DNA of 64,000 bases from Phaeovulum molybdatiresistens (GTDB taxonomy: Bacteria > Pseudomonadota > Alphaproteobacteria > Rhodobacterales > Rhodobacteraceae): NCBI RefSeq assembly GCF_023544865.1, contig NZ_JAMJFX010000007.1:80502-144501 (forward strand), in the 5' to 3' direction. The position numbers were made by a program, and so were the translations under genes. The notes beneath the pieces are model-generated. The model made no database searches. It saw only the letters and a program-made list of their open reading frames with translations, and was not told where the DNA came from. Positions 55,133 through 63,415 of the stretch are shown one piece after another. Numbering within the stretch: the first letter of the stretch is position 1; every line of letters begins with the position of its first letter.

Positions 55133-57013
55133 TTACGTTCCTTGGCGCTCCTTGTCGCGTGCGCCCGACTGCGCGCCTTCGTGTGCCCTTTGGCGCACGC
55201 CGTCGTTCGCATCTGAAGAGGTCGGAAAACGGTTAGTGCGCCCCGCCAGTGTCGCAAGCTTCTCGCCGATGCCGTCGACCGCCACGAAATGCCCGGTGCT
55301 GATCTCTACGGTTTCAAACCGTTGCGGCAGCTCACCAGCTGGCAAAAGCAGCCTCGGTCGGGCGATCTCCATGCCGAGCGCATCGATAGCGGTTCCGCGC
55401 CGGGCGGGGTCGGGCACAGGCACGGCAGCGAGAAGCTTGCGCGTATAGGGATGGACGGGGCGAGAAAGCACCTCGGCTGTTGGTCCGGTCTCGACAATCT
55501 GGCCCCCGTGCATCACGGCGATGCGGTGGCTGACGCGTTCGACCACAGCGATGTCGTGGCTGATGAACAGGAACGAGACGCCGGTTTCGGCCTGCAGGCG
55601 TGCCATGAGGTCGGTCACCTGACGCGCGACCGAAACATCCAAGGCCGAGACAGCTTCATCAGCAACGATCAGGTCCGGGCCTGCGGACAGCGCGCGGGCG
55701 ATGCACAGGCGCTGGCGTTGCCCGCCCGAAAACTGATGCGGAAACCGGTCGAGCGCATCTTGTGGCAGACCAACCTGTGCCAGCAGATCGGCCGCCAGGT
55801 TACGGCTTTCGGCGGCGGTGGTGCGTCCGTGGATCAGGGCGGGCTCGGTGATCAACTTATGAACTGGAAGGCGTGGATTAAGACTGGCGAAGGGGTCCTG
55901 AAAGACGATCTGGGCGTGGCGACGGTGCGCGCGCAGGTCTGCGGCAGAAAGCGCGGTGATATCCTCGCCCGCCAGCCTGATGCGCCCCTCCGCGGGTTCG
56001 ACCAGCCGCAGCACCGCGCGCGCAAGCGTTGATTTCCCGCAGCCGGATTCGCCGACCAGCCCCAGCGTCTCTCCGCGTTCGATCCGCAGCGAAACGCCGT
56101 TGACCGCGTGATAGGTCTGACCTGACTGAGGCAACAAGCCGCCACCCACGCCAAAACGCACGGCAAGATCCGTCACTTCGAGCACGGGATCCGCGCGTTT
56201 CAGGGCCTTCGGCGCGCCGCTTCCCAGTTTTGGCGTCGCCGCCATCAGCCGCTGCGTGTAGGGCGCTGCGGGGCGGGCGAAGACGTCGTGCACCGGGCCT
56301 TCTTCCTGCTTTTCGCCATTGGCCAGCACCACGACCCGGTCGGCCAGTTCGGCGACCACGCCCATGTCATGGGTGATGAACAGGACACTCATTCCGGTTT
56401 CCGCCTGCAGGCTGCGGATCAGGGCCAGGATCTCTACCTGGTTGGTCACGTCGAGCGCTGTGGTCGGCTCATCGGCGATCAAAAGGTCCGGTCGGCAGGC
56501 AAGGGCCGCAGCGATCATCACGCGCTGGCGCAGGCCTCCGGACAATTCATGCGGGTATTGGCGGAGGCGACGCGCAGCCTCGGGGATACGGACCTTTTCA
56601 AACGCCTCCTGCGCGGCGCTCAATGCCGATCTACGATCGAGTCCCTGATGCAGGCGGATCACCTCGGCCACCTGTTCGCCAAGAGTAAGCACTGGGTTCA
56701 GCGCGGTCATCGGCTCCTGGAACACCATCGAGACGCGGTTGCCCCGCACCTCGCGCATCTGCCGGTCGCTGAGGGCTGCGAGATCAAGTTGGGGCGTGCC
56801 GTGAAGCAGGATGCGCCCCTGCGCAATCCGCCCGCCCTCACGCTCGATTAACCGCAGGATCGCCAACGCAGTCGCGGATTTGCCGGACCCGCTCTCCCCC
56901 ACCAGAGCGACGGTTTCGCCGCGCTCGACAGAAAAGCTGAGGTCTTTCACGGCGGGATGCGATCCGAAGGCGAGCGAGAGGTTCTCGATGCGTAGCAGGG
57001 GCGGGCGTGTCAT
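55133..57013 (-). CDS. Dipeptide-class ABC transporter ATPase, two fused cassettes (DppD-DppF)
   Basis: The 626-residue protein joins two complete cassettes. The first (about 5-265) has [40 protein letters not shown] and [11 protein letters not shown]. The second (about 285-545) has [40 protein letters not shown] and the peptide-transporter C-terminal [16 protein letters not shown]. It starts three bases after the metallophosphoesterase gene. The last 35 or so residues ([20 protein letters not shown]...) do not look like the family and overlap sequence near the left repeat, so the 3' end may have been altered by recombination. Confidence 0.93.
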   Translation of the reverse strand: MTRPPLLRIENLSLAFGSHPAVKDLSFSVERGETVALVGESGSGKSATALAILRLIEREGGRIAQGRILLHGTPQLDLAALSDRQMREVRGNRVSMVFQEPMTALNPVLTLGEQVAEVIRLHQGLDRRSALSAAQEAFEKVRIPEAARRLRQYPHELSGGLRQRVMIAAALACRPDLLIADEPTTALDVTNQVEILALIRSLQAETGMSVLFITHDMGVVAELADRVVVLANGEKQEEGPVHDVFARPAAPYTQRLMAATPKLGSGAPKALKRADPVLEVTDLAVRFGVGGGLLPQSGQTYHAVNGVSLRIERGETLGLVGESGCGKSTLARAVLRLVEPAEGRIRLAGEDITALSAADLRAHRRHAQIVFQDPFASLNPRLPVHKLITEPALIHGRTTAAESRNLAADLLAQVGLPQDALDRFPHQFSGGQRQRLCIARALSAGPDLIVADEAVSALDVSVARQVTDLMARLQAETGVSFLFISHDIAVVERVSHRIAVMHGGQIVETGPTAEVLSRPVHPYTRKLLAAVPVPDPARRGTAIDALGMEIARPRLLLPAGELPQRFETVEISTGHFVAVDGIGEKLATLAGRTNRFPTSSDANDGVRQRAHEGAQSGARDKERQGT

Positions 57014-57016
57014 GGG

Positions 57017-57907
57017 TCAGGCTCCGTTTGCAGGGGCGCGGCGGGCGCGCAGTTCCGGATGGCTGTTGAAATCGGGCAGTGGCGGGGTCCAGCGATGTGC
57101 CTGCGGACGGAAACCGAAGCGGAACGGATCGTCCCCGACCACTTCCCAGGTCACGGTCTCGCCCAGTTCGATCATGCCCATAGCCCCGGCCGGCTCGCCC
57201 CCGGTGGTGAAGCTTTCGGTCAAGGATTGCTGGGTCAGATGGGTGATGCCGTCCACCGTCGTGACCGTGTTCCAATGCACATGCCCCGCGATGCAGACGA
57301 CCGGGACGCGGGCCAGAGATAGCGCAGTGCGGGCGCGCTCGGCCATCGGATAGGTCGAAGAGCCGGGGTTGTTCTGGAAATAGTAGTTTCCGGTCTGGGC
57401 GTGGCCCGAAACCGGGACGTGGCTGACCACAAGCGTCGGGCGGTCGGCTGCCTGCATCGTGCGCGCAAGCCAGACCAGATCGGCCTCATCCAGAAGGAAG
57501 TTCTGCCCGCCCGGGACCAGCGCCTCGTCGCCACGACGGATGCGGCTGTCGGCGCGCCACAGAACGATGCGCCAGCCTCCAAGGTCCTGCACCTCATGCC
57601 CGAGAGCTTGCCCCAGGATCGCCTCGTTTTCGGCGACGCTGAGGTAGTCACGATCATGGTTGCCATTCAGATGCCAGATTGGCGCCTTGACCGCGCGGAA
57701 AGCCTCGGCCACTTCGGCCTGAAGTTTCAGGTCGGTTTCACGGTCCACGTCAGAGATGCGGTCGCCCATGTCCAGAACATGGGTGGCGCCGGTGTCATCC
57801 ACGTAACGGGCGAATTCCTCCATCAGCGGCAACGCCATGTCGCCGCGCTTGGCGGTCGAGGGCTGGCCGTGATGGATGTCGGTGACGATGGCGATGCGAA
57901 CAGTCAT
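57017..57907 (-). CDS. Cytoplasmic calcineurin-like metallophosphoesterase
   Basis: The 296-residue protein has all metal-binding blocks of the family in order: Asp10 and His12 (VTDIHHG), Asp49 (LDMGDRISD), Asn83-His84-Asp85 (GNHD), His in VVSHVPVSGH, and GHVH in CIAGHVHWNT. No signal peptide is present. Relatives include cyclic-nucleotide and glycerophosphodiester phosphodiesterases (CpdA/GpdQ type). Its place between the binding protein and ATPase genes of an ABC importer suggests that it cleaves the imported molecule. The exact diester or monoester is unknown. Confidence 0.9.
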   Translation of the reverse strand: MTVRIAIVTDIHHGQPSTAKRGDMALPLMEEFARYVDDTGATHVLDMGDRISDVDRETDLKLQAEVAEAFRAVKAPIWHLNGNHDRDYLSVAENEAILGQALGHEVQDLGGWRIVLWRADSRIRRGDEALVPGGQNFLLDEADLVWLARTMQAADRPTLVVSHVPVSGHAQTGNYYFQNNPGSSTYPMAERARTALSLARVPVVCIAGHVHWNTVTTVDGITHLTQQSLTESFTTGGEPAGAMGMIELGETVTWEVVGDDPFRFGFRPQAHRWTPPLPDFNSHPELRARRAPANGA

Positions 57908-57928
57908 GGTGTTTTCCTTGATGAAGAT

Positions 57929-57959
57929 GGACCCGCCACCACAGTAGGGTGGCGGGTCC
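57929..57959 (-). terminator. Intercistronic hairpin after the family 5 binding protein
   Basis: GGACCCGCCACC (57929-57940) pairs perfectly with GGTGGCGGGTCC (57948-57959), between the binding-protein stop and the metallophosphoesterase start. There is no strong U tract, so partial termination or message protection is more likely than full termination. Confidence 0.7.
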
Positions 57960-57967
57960 GGCCTGTA

Positions 57968-59518
57968 TCAGTTGGTCAGCGCGACCGAACCGGCGCGGAA
58001 ATCCAGCACATAGGGAATGTGGCCGGGCTTCGGCGCCCAGTTCAGATCGGTCCGCATCGCCCAGCTTTCATAGGGGCGATAGAGCGGCAGAACGGCCGGG
58101 TCCTTCGCCATGTGATCCATCAGCTCGGCATAGGCCGCCTTGCGCGCCTCGATGTCCTTCGAGAACCGGAAGCGATCCCAGATCTCGGCATAGGTTTCGT
58201 CCGTGTTGAACCGGCCTTCGGATTGCGAGGGGCCGCCGGGCGCCCACATCACGCCGAAGCTGCCAAAGGGGTCGTTGAAATACATCGGGTTCGACCAGTT
58301 CCGTGCCATCATCTCGGGGTCGTTGCCGGACCATTTCGGCAGGTCGCGGATCGAGGCCTTGATCCCCACGGCATTCCACATCTCGGTGATGGCCTGCGCG
58401 GCCAGCATGCCGTTGGTGTAGTAAGATCCCTGGGTGTCAAACGTAATCTCGGACCCGTCATAGCCCGCCTCGGCCAGCAGTTCCTTGGCGCGTTCGGGAT
58501 TGTATTCGAAGGTCTTGAGTTCGGGCATGTAGAACGGACCGAACTCTTCCATCGTGTGGCTGTCGGGCACGACAGCCTTGCCCAGCCAGAGCGCCTCGTT
58601 CAGAAGGTTGCGGTCGATCGCCAGCATCAGCGCCTGACGGATGCGGGCATCCTGCAGCTTGGGATGGTTCTGGTTCATGATCATGACGTGGAACAGCGGC
58701 GTCGCCCCGCCCACGACCTTCAGCGTCGGATCGGCCTCAATGGTTGACAGCTGGTCGGGCGCGATGTTGGTGGCGATGTCCGCCTCGCCGGTGCGCAGCG
58801 CGGTCAGGCGGCTGGCCACTTCGCCCACCTGGATCACGTTGACCCGGTCCAAGGGGGCCTGCTCGCCCCAGAAGCCGTCAAACCGTTCCCAAACGATCTT
58901 CTGGCCCGGGACGAATTCGGCGATGCGGTAGGGGCCGGTTCCGACCGGGGCCATTGCGAAGGCCTCGTAATCGCTGTCTTCGGCCACCTTCGGATCGCCG
59001 GACAGGGCCTTGGTGTAGTCTTCGGGAATGATGAAGGTCTGCTGAAGGTTAAGCAGCGTCTCGAACAGGGGCTCCTCGCGCTTGACGTGGATGCGCACGG
59101 TGTGGTCGTCGACCTTCTCCGCGTGGTCAAAGTTCGACAGGCGGTCGCGCATACGCACCTGGTAGGGCGGGAACGTCGCCTGGAACATGCGGTTGAGCGA
59201 AAACACCACGTCATCCGCAGTCATCTGCTCGCCGTTGTGGAACGTCACGCCCGGGCGCAGCTTCAGCTCCATCACAGTGGGCTCGATCAGCGTCCATTCC
59301 GTCGCAAGGCCCGGTTGCCATTCCGGATCGGCCTTGGAGTAATCCTTGTGGATCAGCGGGTCGAAGCTGTTGAAATAGAACTGCGAGCCGACGTTGGAAT
59401 GGTCCTTGCCCGGGTCGAGGTAGGACGAGACATTCGCGGCCGCGACCGTGAGTTCCGCAGCGCCCGCCATGCCCGACAGGGCGGCGACAAGCGCTGTAGC
59501 AGTCAGAAGGTGTTTCAT
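57968..59518 (-). CDS. Dipeptide-class ABC substrate-binding protein (family 5)
   Basis: The 516-residue periplasmic protein has a Sec signal (MKHLLTATALVAALSGMAGA) and family 5 features: LKLRPGVTFHNGEQMTADDV followed by VFSLNR, VGTGPYRIAEFVPGQKIVWE, NQNHPKLQDARIRQALMLAI followed by DRNLL, and DPAVLPLYRPYESWAMR. Family 5 proteins bind peptides but also nickel, opines, sugars and other compounds. With two phosphatase genes in the operon, a phosphorylated ligand is more likely than a peptide. Confidence 0.93.
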   Translation of the reverse strand: MKHLLTATALVAALSGMAGAAELTVAAANVSSYLDPGKDHSNVGSQFYFNSFDPLIHKDYSKADPEWQPGLATEWTLIEPTVMELKLRPGVTFHNGEQMTADDVVFSLNRMFQATFPPYQVRMRDRLSNFDHAEKVDDHTVRIHVKREEPLFETLLNLQQTFIIPEDYTKALSGDPKVAEDSDYEAFAMAPVGTGPYRIAEFVPGQKIVWERFDGFWGEQAPLDRVNVIQVGEVASRLTALRTGEADIATNIAPDQLSTIEADPTLKVVGGATPLFHVMIMNQNHPKLQDARIRQALMLAIDRNLLNEALWLGKAVVPDSHTMEEFGPFYMPELKTFEYNPERAKELLAEAGYDGSEITFDTQGSYYTNGMLAAQAITEMWNAVGIKASIRDLPKWSGNDPEMMARNWSNPMYFNDPFGSFGVMWAPGGPSQSEGRFNTDETYAEIWDRFRFSKDIEARKAAYAELMDHMAKDPAVLPLYRPYESWAMRTDLNWAPKPGHIPYVLDFRAGSVALTN

Positions 59519-59561
59519 CGGTCAATCTCCTTCGGAGGGTTGAGAGGGGAGGTCGTAAGGC

Positions 59562-60443
59562 TCAGCGGGCCCGCAGGCGCACGTCGGCGCGGTCGCGCAG
59601 CCAGTCGCCAAGGATCTGGACACAGAAAGTCACCGCCAGGATCAGCAAGGCCGGGGCCAGGACGATCCAGGGCGCGTTGGGCATGTAGTCACGCCCGACA
59701 CCCACCATCGCGCCCAGCGTCGCGGTTGGCGGCTGCACGCCAAGGCCAAGGAAAGACAGGGTGCTTTCCAGCAAGATGATGTTCGACAGGCTCAGGGTGA
59801 ACTGCACCACCACGGGCGAGACCACATTGGGCAGCACATGGGTCAGCGCGATGCGCAGCGGGCTGGCACCCGCCGCCCGGGCTGCTTCGATAAAGGGCAT
59901 CTGCATCAGGCGCATGACCTCGCCGCGCAGAATTCGCGCATATTGCTCCCATCCAGCCAGGCCGAGAACCAGCACCATGACGGTCAGGGAGGACCCGAAG
60001 ACCGACAGCATGAACAGGGCGACCAGCGTGAACGGAATCGCGATCTGGGTATCGACTGCCGTCATGATCACGGCGTCGATGCGCTTGCCCGCAACGCCCG
60101 CCAGAACGCCCAGGAGCCCGCCCAGCATCAGCCCGAGCGTCGCGCCCATCAGGGCAAGCGACAGGGTGAGCCGCAGCCCATAGAGGCAGCGTGACAGCAG
60201 GTCACGGCCCAGTTCATCCGTGCCAAGCCAGTGGCCCGGGCGGGCACCCTCGAAGCCAAGTGGCGGGCGCAGGCGCGAGATAAGGCTTTGTGCCGTTGGA
60301 TCGAAGCCCGCGATCAGGGGCGCTGCCAGCGCGGCCAGGGCCAAGGCTGCGCCAAGCACGAGGGCCAAGCGCTGGATGCGGTCGCCCGAGGCCCAGAAGG
60401 CGCCAAGGGCCGTGTTGCGGGCGATCATGGGGAAAGCGGTCAT
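59562..60443 (-). CDS. Dipeptide-class ABC permease, DppC subunit
   Basis: The 293-residue protein has PGHWLGTDELGRDLLSRCLY, the DppC landmark, five further membrane segments, and the coupling region EAARAAGASPLRIALTHVLP followed by NVVSPVVVQFTL. It ends 43 bases before the binding-protein gene and starts three bases after the DppB gene. Confidence 0.95.
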   Translation of the reverse strand: MTAFPMIARNTALGAFWASGDRIQRLALVLGAALALAALAAPLIAGFDPTAQSLISRLRPPLGFEGARPGHWLGTDELGRDLLSRCLYGLRLTLSLALMGATLGLMLGGLLGVLAGVAGKRIDAVIMTAVDTQIAIPFTLVALFMLSVFGSSLTVMVLVLGLAGWEQYARILRGEVMRLMQMPFIEAARAAGASPLRIALTHVLPNVVSPVVVQFTLSLSNIILLESTLSFLGLGVQPPTATLGAMVGVGRDYMPNAPWIVLAPALLILAVTFCVQILGDWLRDRADVRLRAR

Positions 60444-60446
60444 GGA

Positions 60447-61379
60447 TTATCTCCGCGCGCCACTGCGGCGCAGGCGCGGATCGGCCCAGGTGTAGGCAAT
60501 ATCCACGCAGGTGTTGATGAGGATCACGGCCAGTGCGACGGTCAGCACGCCGAATTGCAGCACCGGGTAGTCCCGCCGGATCGCGGCATTGACGAGCAGC
60601 TCGCCCATGCCGGGCCAGGCGAATATGGTTTCCACCACAACCGAGCCGGAAGCGGCGAGCGCCGCGATCTGAAGGCCCACCACCGACAGGATCGTGATGC
60701 CTGCGTTGCGCAGTCCGTGCTTGACCACGACACGCCCCTCGTCCAACCCCTTGGCCCGCGCCGTGCGCATGTAGTCTTGGCCCAGCACGTCGAGCATTGC
60801 ATTTCGGGTAAAGCGCATGATGGCTGCGATCATGGCCGCCGAAAGCGTCACGGTGGGCAGGATGAAATGCCAGGGTGTTCCGTTGCCCACGACCGGCAGC
60901 CAGTTCAGCCAGAATGCGAAGACCAGCACCAGAAAGACCGCGAGCACGAAGTTCGGAACTGCATAGCCCATAAAGGCCACGGACATCACGGCGCTGCCGA
61001 TCCAGCTGTTGCGCCACAGGGCCGCGACTACACCCAGCGGAATCGCCAACAGCAGGGTCACCGCCGTCGCCGCCAGCAATAGCTGCGCCGATGGCCAGAG
61101 CCGTTCCGCGACCATGGTCGAGACAGGGCGACGCTCGATGAAGGACAGACCGAAGTTGCCGTCGAAGAGCGCCCCAAGGAAGGCGCGATACTGATCCCAC
61201 CAGGGCCGGTCCAGTTCGTAATAGCGGATCAGCGTGGCGCGATCTTCGGCGCTCAAGCCTTCGCCGATGATGAAATCCAGCGGGCTGCCTGACATCCGCG
61301 TGGCAAAGAACACCAGCGTGACGATGACAAAGAAGGTGAAGGCCGCGCGGAAAAGTCGGCGCAAGGCAAGCGTGATCAT
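60447..61379 (-). CDS. Dipeptide-class ABC permease, DppB subunit
   Basis: The 310-residue protein begins MITLALRRLFRAAFTFFVIV and has the DppB pattern: DRPWWDQYRAFLGALFDGNF followed by GLSF, DYMRTARAKGLDEGRVVVKH and VETIFAWPGMGELLVNAAIR followed by RDYPVLQ. It overlaps the HAD gene stop by ATGA and pairs with the DppC subunit. Confidence 0.95.
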   Translation of the reverse strand: MITLALRRLFRAAFTFFVIVTLVFFATRMSGSPLDFIIGEGLSAEDRATLIRYYELDRPWWDQYRAFLGALFDGNFGLSFIERRPVSTMVAERLWPSAQLLLAATAVTLLLAIPLGVVAALWRNSWIGSAVMSVAFMGYAVPNFVLAVFLVLVFAFWLNWLPVVGNGTPWHFILPTVTLSAAMIAAIMRFTRNAMLDVLGQDYMRTARAKGLDEGRVVVKHGLRNAGITILSVVGLQIAALAASGSVVVETIFAWPGMGELLVNAAIRRDYPVLQFGVLTVALAVILINTCVDIAYTWADPRLRRSGARR

Positions 61380-62134
61380 GCGAAGACCTCCTCACTTTGG
61401 AAAACACTGCCGGGGCGCCGTAGCAGGACGAAGTCGATACCGGCACGCTGCGCGGCGATCCCGTCCGTCTCGGGGGTATCCCCGAGGAAAACCGCCTCCG
61501 AGGCCGCAACACCTGCCCTTGTCAGGGCAATCCGCGCGAGGTCAGGTTCGGGCTTGCCCATCGCCGGCATCGCAAGGCCGGGCAGTGCAGCCCGCAGCGC
61601 CGCCATCAGGGCCCCGGTTTCGGGCACGGGAAAGCCTTCGGCGTCGGGATGACTGGGATCGGGATTGGTTGCGACCACCGGCAGGCCGCGCGCAGCGTGA
61701 TGCATCAATCCTGTCAGATCGGAAAAGGAGAAACCCGGATCTCGCGCAAGAATAGCAAGATCTGGCGCGGTTAGATCCTCGATCAGGCCCAGTCGCGCGG
61801 CCAACCTGCGCAGAACCGGGGAGGCATACAGGGCCACGCGCGCCCCAGGCCGGTCCTCTGCGATCCGGCGCAGGGTCTCTTCCCCGGCAAGCAGGATGCG
61901 GGCGGGGGCAATCATTAACCCCATGCTTGCCAGCCGGGTAGACAGCGTCTCTGCTGTATCGGTCGAGTTGTTCGACACGATCCAAAGCCTCTCTCCGCAG
62001 CGTGCGAACAGTTCCGACACGAAAGGCAGCACTGAAGTCCCGGAGATGAGACAGCCATCGAGATCGGATAGAACCGCCGCGCGCTCTGGCCCGTCACCCG
62101 CAAGAAACTGCCTCAACCCGATTGCTGTCGTCAT
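61376..62134 (-). CDS. HAD-superfamily phosphatase, NagD/phosphoglycolate-type (class IIA)
   Basis: The 252-residue protein has the nucleophile motif VLSDLDGCLISG (Asp24 and Asp26), the NagD-like motif II stretch WIVSNNSTDT, the motif III lysine in MGKPEPDLARIAL and the acidic motif IV LGDTPETDGIAAQRAG. Members of this class remove phosphate from small monophosphates such as nucleotides, glycerol phosphate or phosphoglycolate. As first gene of the ABC operon it could hydrolyse the monoester left by the metallophosphoesterase. It is cytoplasmic. Confidence 0.9.
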   Translation of the reverse strand: MTTAIGLRQFLAGDGPERAAVLSDLDGCLISGTSVLPFVSELFARCGERLWIVSNNSTDTAETLSTRLASMGLMIAPARILLAGEETLRRIAEDRPGARVALYASPVLRRLAARLGLIEDLTAPDLAILARDPGFSFSDLTGLMHHAARGLPVVATNPDPSHPDAEGFPVPETGALMAALRAALPGLAMPAMGKPEPDLARIALTRAGVAASEAVFLGDTPETDGIAAQRAGIDFVLLRRPGSVFQSEEVFA

Positions 62135-62214
62135 CCTTCGCCGCGCCTTCCATTCTCGATTCGCGCCATCCGTGCTCCGACGCGTCCTTGTTGGGTTCGT
62201 GGTAGGCGGCGCGT

Positions 62215-62230
62215 GTAACCGCGCTGTTAC
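62215..62230. promoter_or_regulatory. Candidate LysR-type operator between the HAD and lysR genes
   Basis: GTAAC (62215-62219) and GTTAC (62226-62230) form a perfect dyad across six bases in the 120-base divergent gap, 25 bases before the LysR start. This is where LysR-type activators usually bind. Confidence 0.4.
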
Positions 62231-62254
62231 GGATCACGGTTAGACCTTCACCTC

Positions 62255-63175
62255 ATGAAACCCTTGCCCTCACCCGATCCCATCCGCGCACTGACGCTTC
62301 CCCGGCTCAGGGCGCTTCTTGCCGTTGTCGAAGCAGGCAGCTATTCCGCCGCGGCCCGCTTGCTTGGCCTGTCGCATTCCGCTGTCGCGCAGCAGATACG
62401 GGACCTGGAGGCCGCCTTTGAGGTGCATCTCTTTGACCGGGTGAATGGCAGTCTTCGGGCAACGCCGCTGTGCAGCGAGTTGTGCGATATCGGTCAGCGC
62501 ATTCAGGAGGCGGAGCGCGATGCACTTCGCGTTCTGGGGCGGCGAACCGGGGCGGGGGCACATCTGCTGCGCGTGGGCCTAGGCAACTCCATGCCCGGGA
62601 TCGCGATCATCGGGGAGCTGGTCACGGACCACCCGTCGGCGTCGGTCGTCGTGCAGACCGGATCGCACCGCAGCATTCTGGGCGCGCTGTTGCGGCGCGA
62701 GGTGGATGTCGCTGTGCTGCCGGATCTGCCGCCCGACGCGCGCTTCCGGCGCGCGCCCGTGCTGACGCAAGAGGTCGTGGCGATAGTCAGTGCTGATCAT
62801 CCTCTTGCAAGTCAGGCGCGGGTTTCGCTGGCCCGTCTGGTGCAGGAGCCGCTGATCTTCCGCTCGGCTGGCTCATCGACCCAGAAAGTCGTCGATCGTG
62901 CCCTGCGACTTGCGGGCCTATCCGCACAGCCCCGTCTGGTCGCGGACACGCGCGACGGCGTTTACGAGGCGGTCGCCACCGGCATAGGTGTCGGGTTCAT
63001 GTGGCGTCACGGCACCTATCGTGCCGATGCGGTCCGACGGCTGGAAGTCGCGGAAATGCGCGCACCCGTCGAAGAGGTGGTCTTCGCCTTGTCCGATGAG
63101 CGCGGGCCCTTGGTCGAAATGTTCTTTCATGCCGCAGAACGGCTCAGGCTCGCAGGCGCGGAAAAGGAAAGCTGA
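62255..63175 (+). CDS. LysR-family transcription regulator
   Basis: The 306-residue protein has the N-terminal winged helix-turn-helix (LTLPRLRALLAVVEAGSYSA followed by AARLLGLSHSAVAQQIRDLE). An effector-binding domain follows (GVGLGNSMPGI-type start at about 105, then RREVDVAVLPDLPPDARF and EAVATGIGVGFMWRHGTYR). It diverges from the HAD-ABC-phosphoesterase operon and very likely controls it. The effector could be the transported compound or its hydrolysis product. Confidence 0.92.
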   Translation: MKPLPSPDPIRALTLPRLRALLAVVEAGSYSAAARLLGLSHSAVAQQIRDLEAAFEVHLFDRVNGSLRATPLCSELCDIGQRIQEAERDALRVLGRRTGAGAHLLRVGLGNSMPGIAIIGELVTDHPSASVVVQTGSHRSILGALLRREVDVAVLPDLPPDARFRRAPVLTQEVVAIVSADHPLASQARVSLARLVQEPLIFRSAGSSTQKVVDRALRLAGLSAQPRLVADTRDGVYEAVATGIGVGFMWRHGTYRADAVRRLEVAEMRAPVEEVVFALSDERGPLVEMFFHAAERLRLAGAEKES

Positions 63176-63299
63176 CATCGACATGCGCGTCGCTCGCGAG
63201 ACGAACTTCTGAGCCGAAGGATCAGGGATTTCTCGCTTCACATCGTGGCCCAAGATGCAACGATATGCCCTGCGACCCTCCACAGGGCACCGATGCGGG

Positions 63300-63331
63300 A
63301 TTGGGGAACGGCAGCAGAGCGGGATCGATGG
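63300..63331. repeat. Near-direct repeat, right copy
   Basis: This matches the left copy at 55053-55083 (20 of 22 bases from GGCAGCAG) in the same orientation. It lies in the 240-base gap after the LysR gene, where I see no gene. Confidence 0.5.
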
Positions 63332-63415
63332 GGCGTGGAATTGGCTTTTCCCTGCGCGGAGCCTGGACAGCGGGCCGAAAATCTCTAACCTGGCGGCTGC
63401 TTCGAGGTTTTCGCA

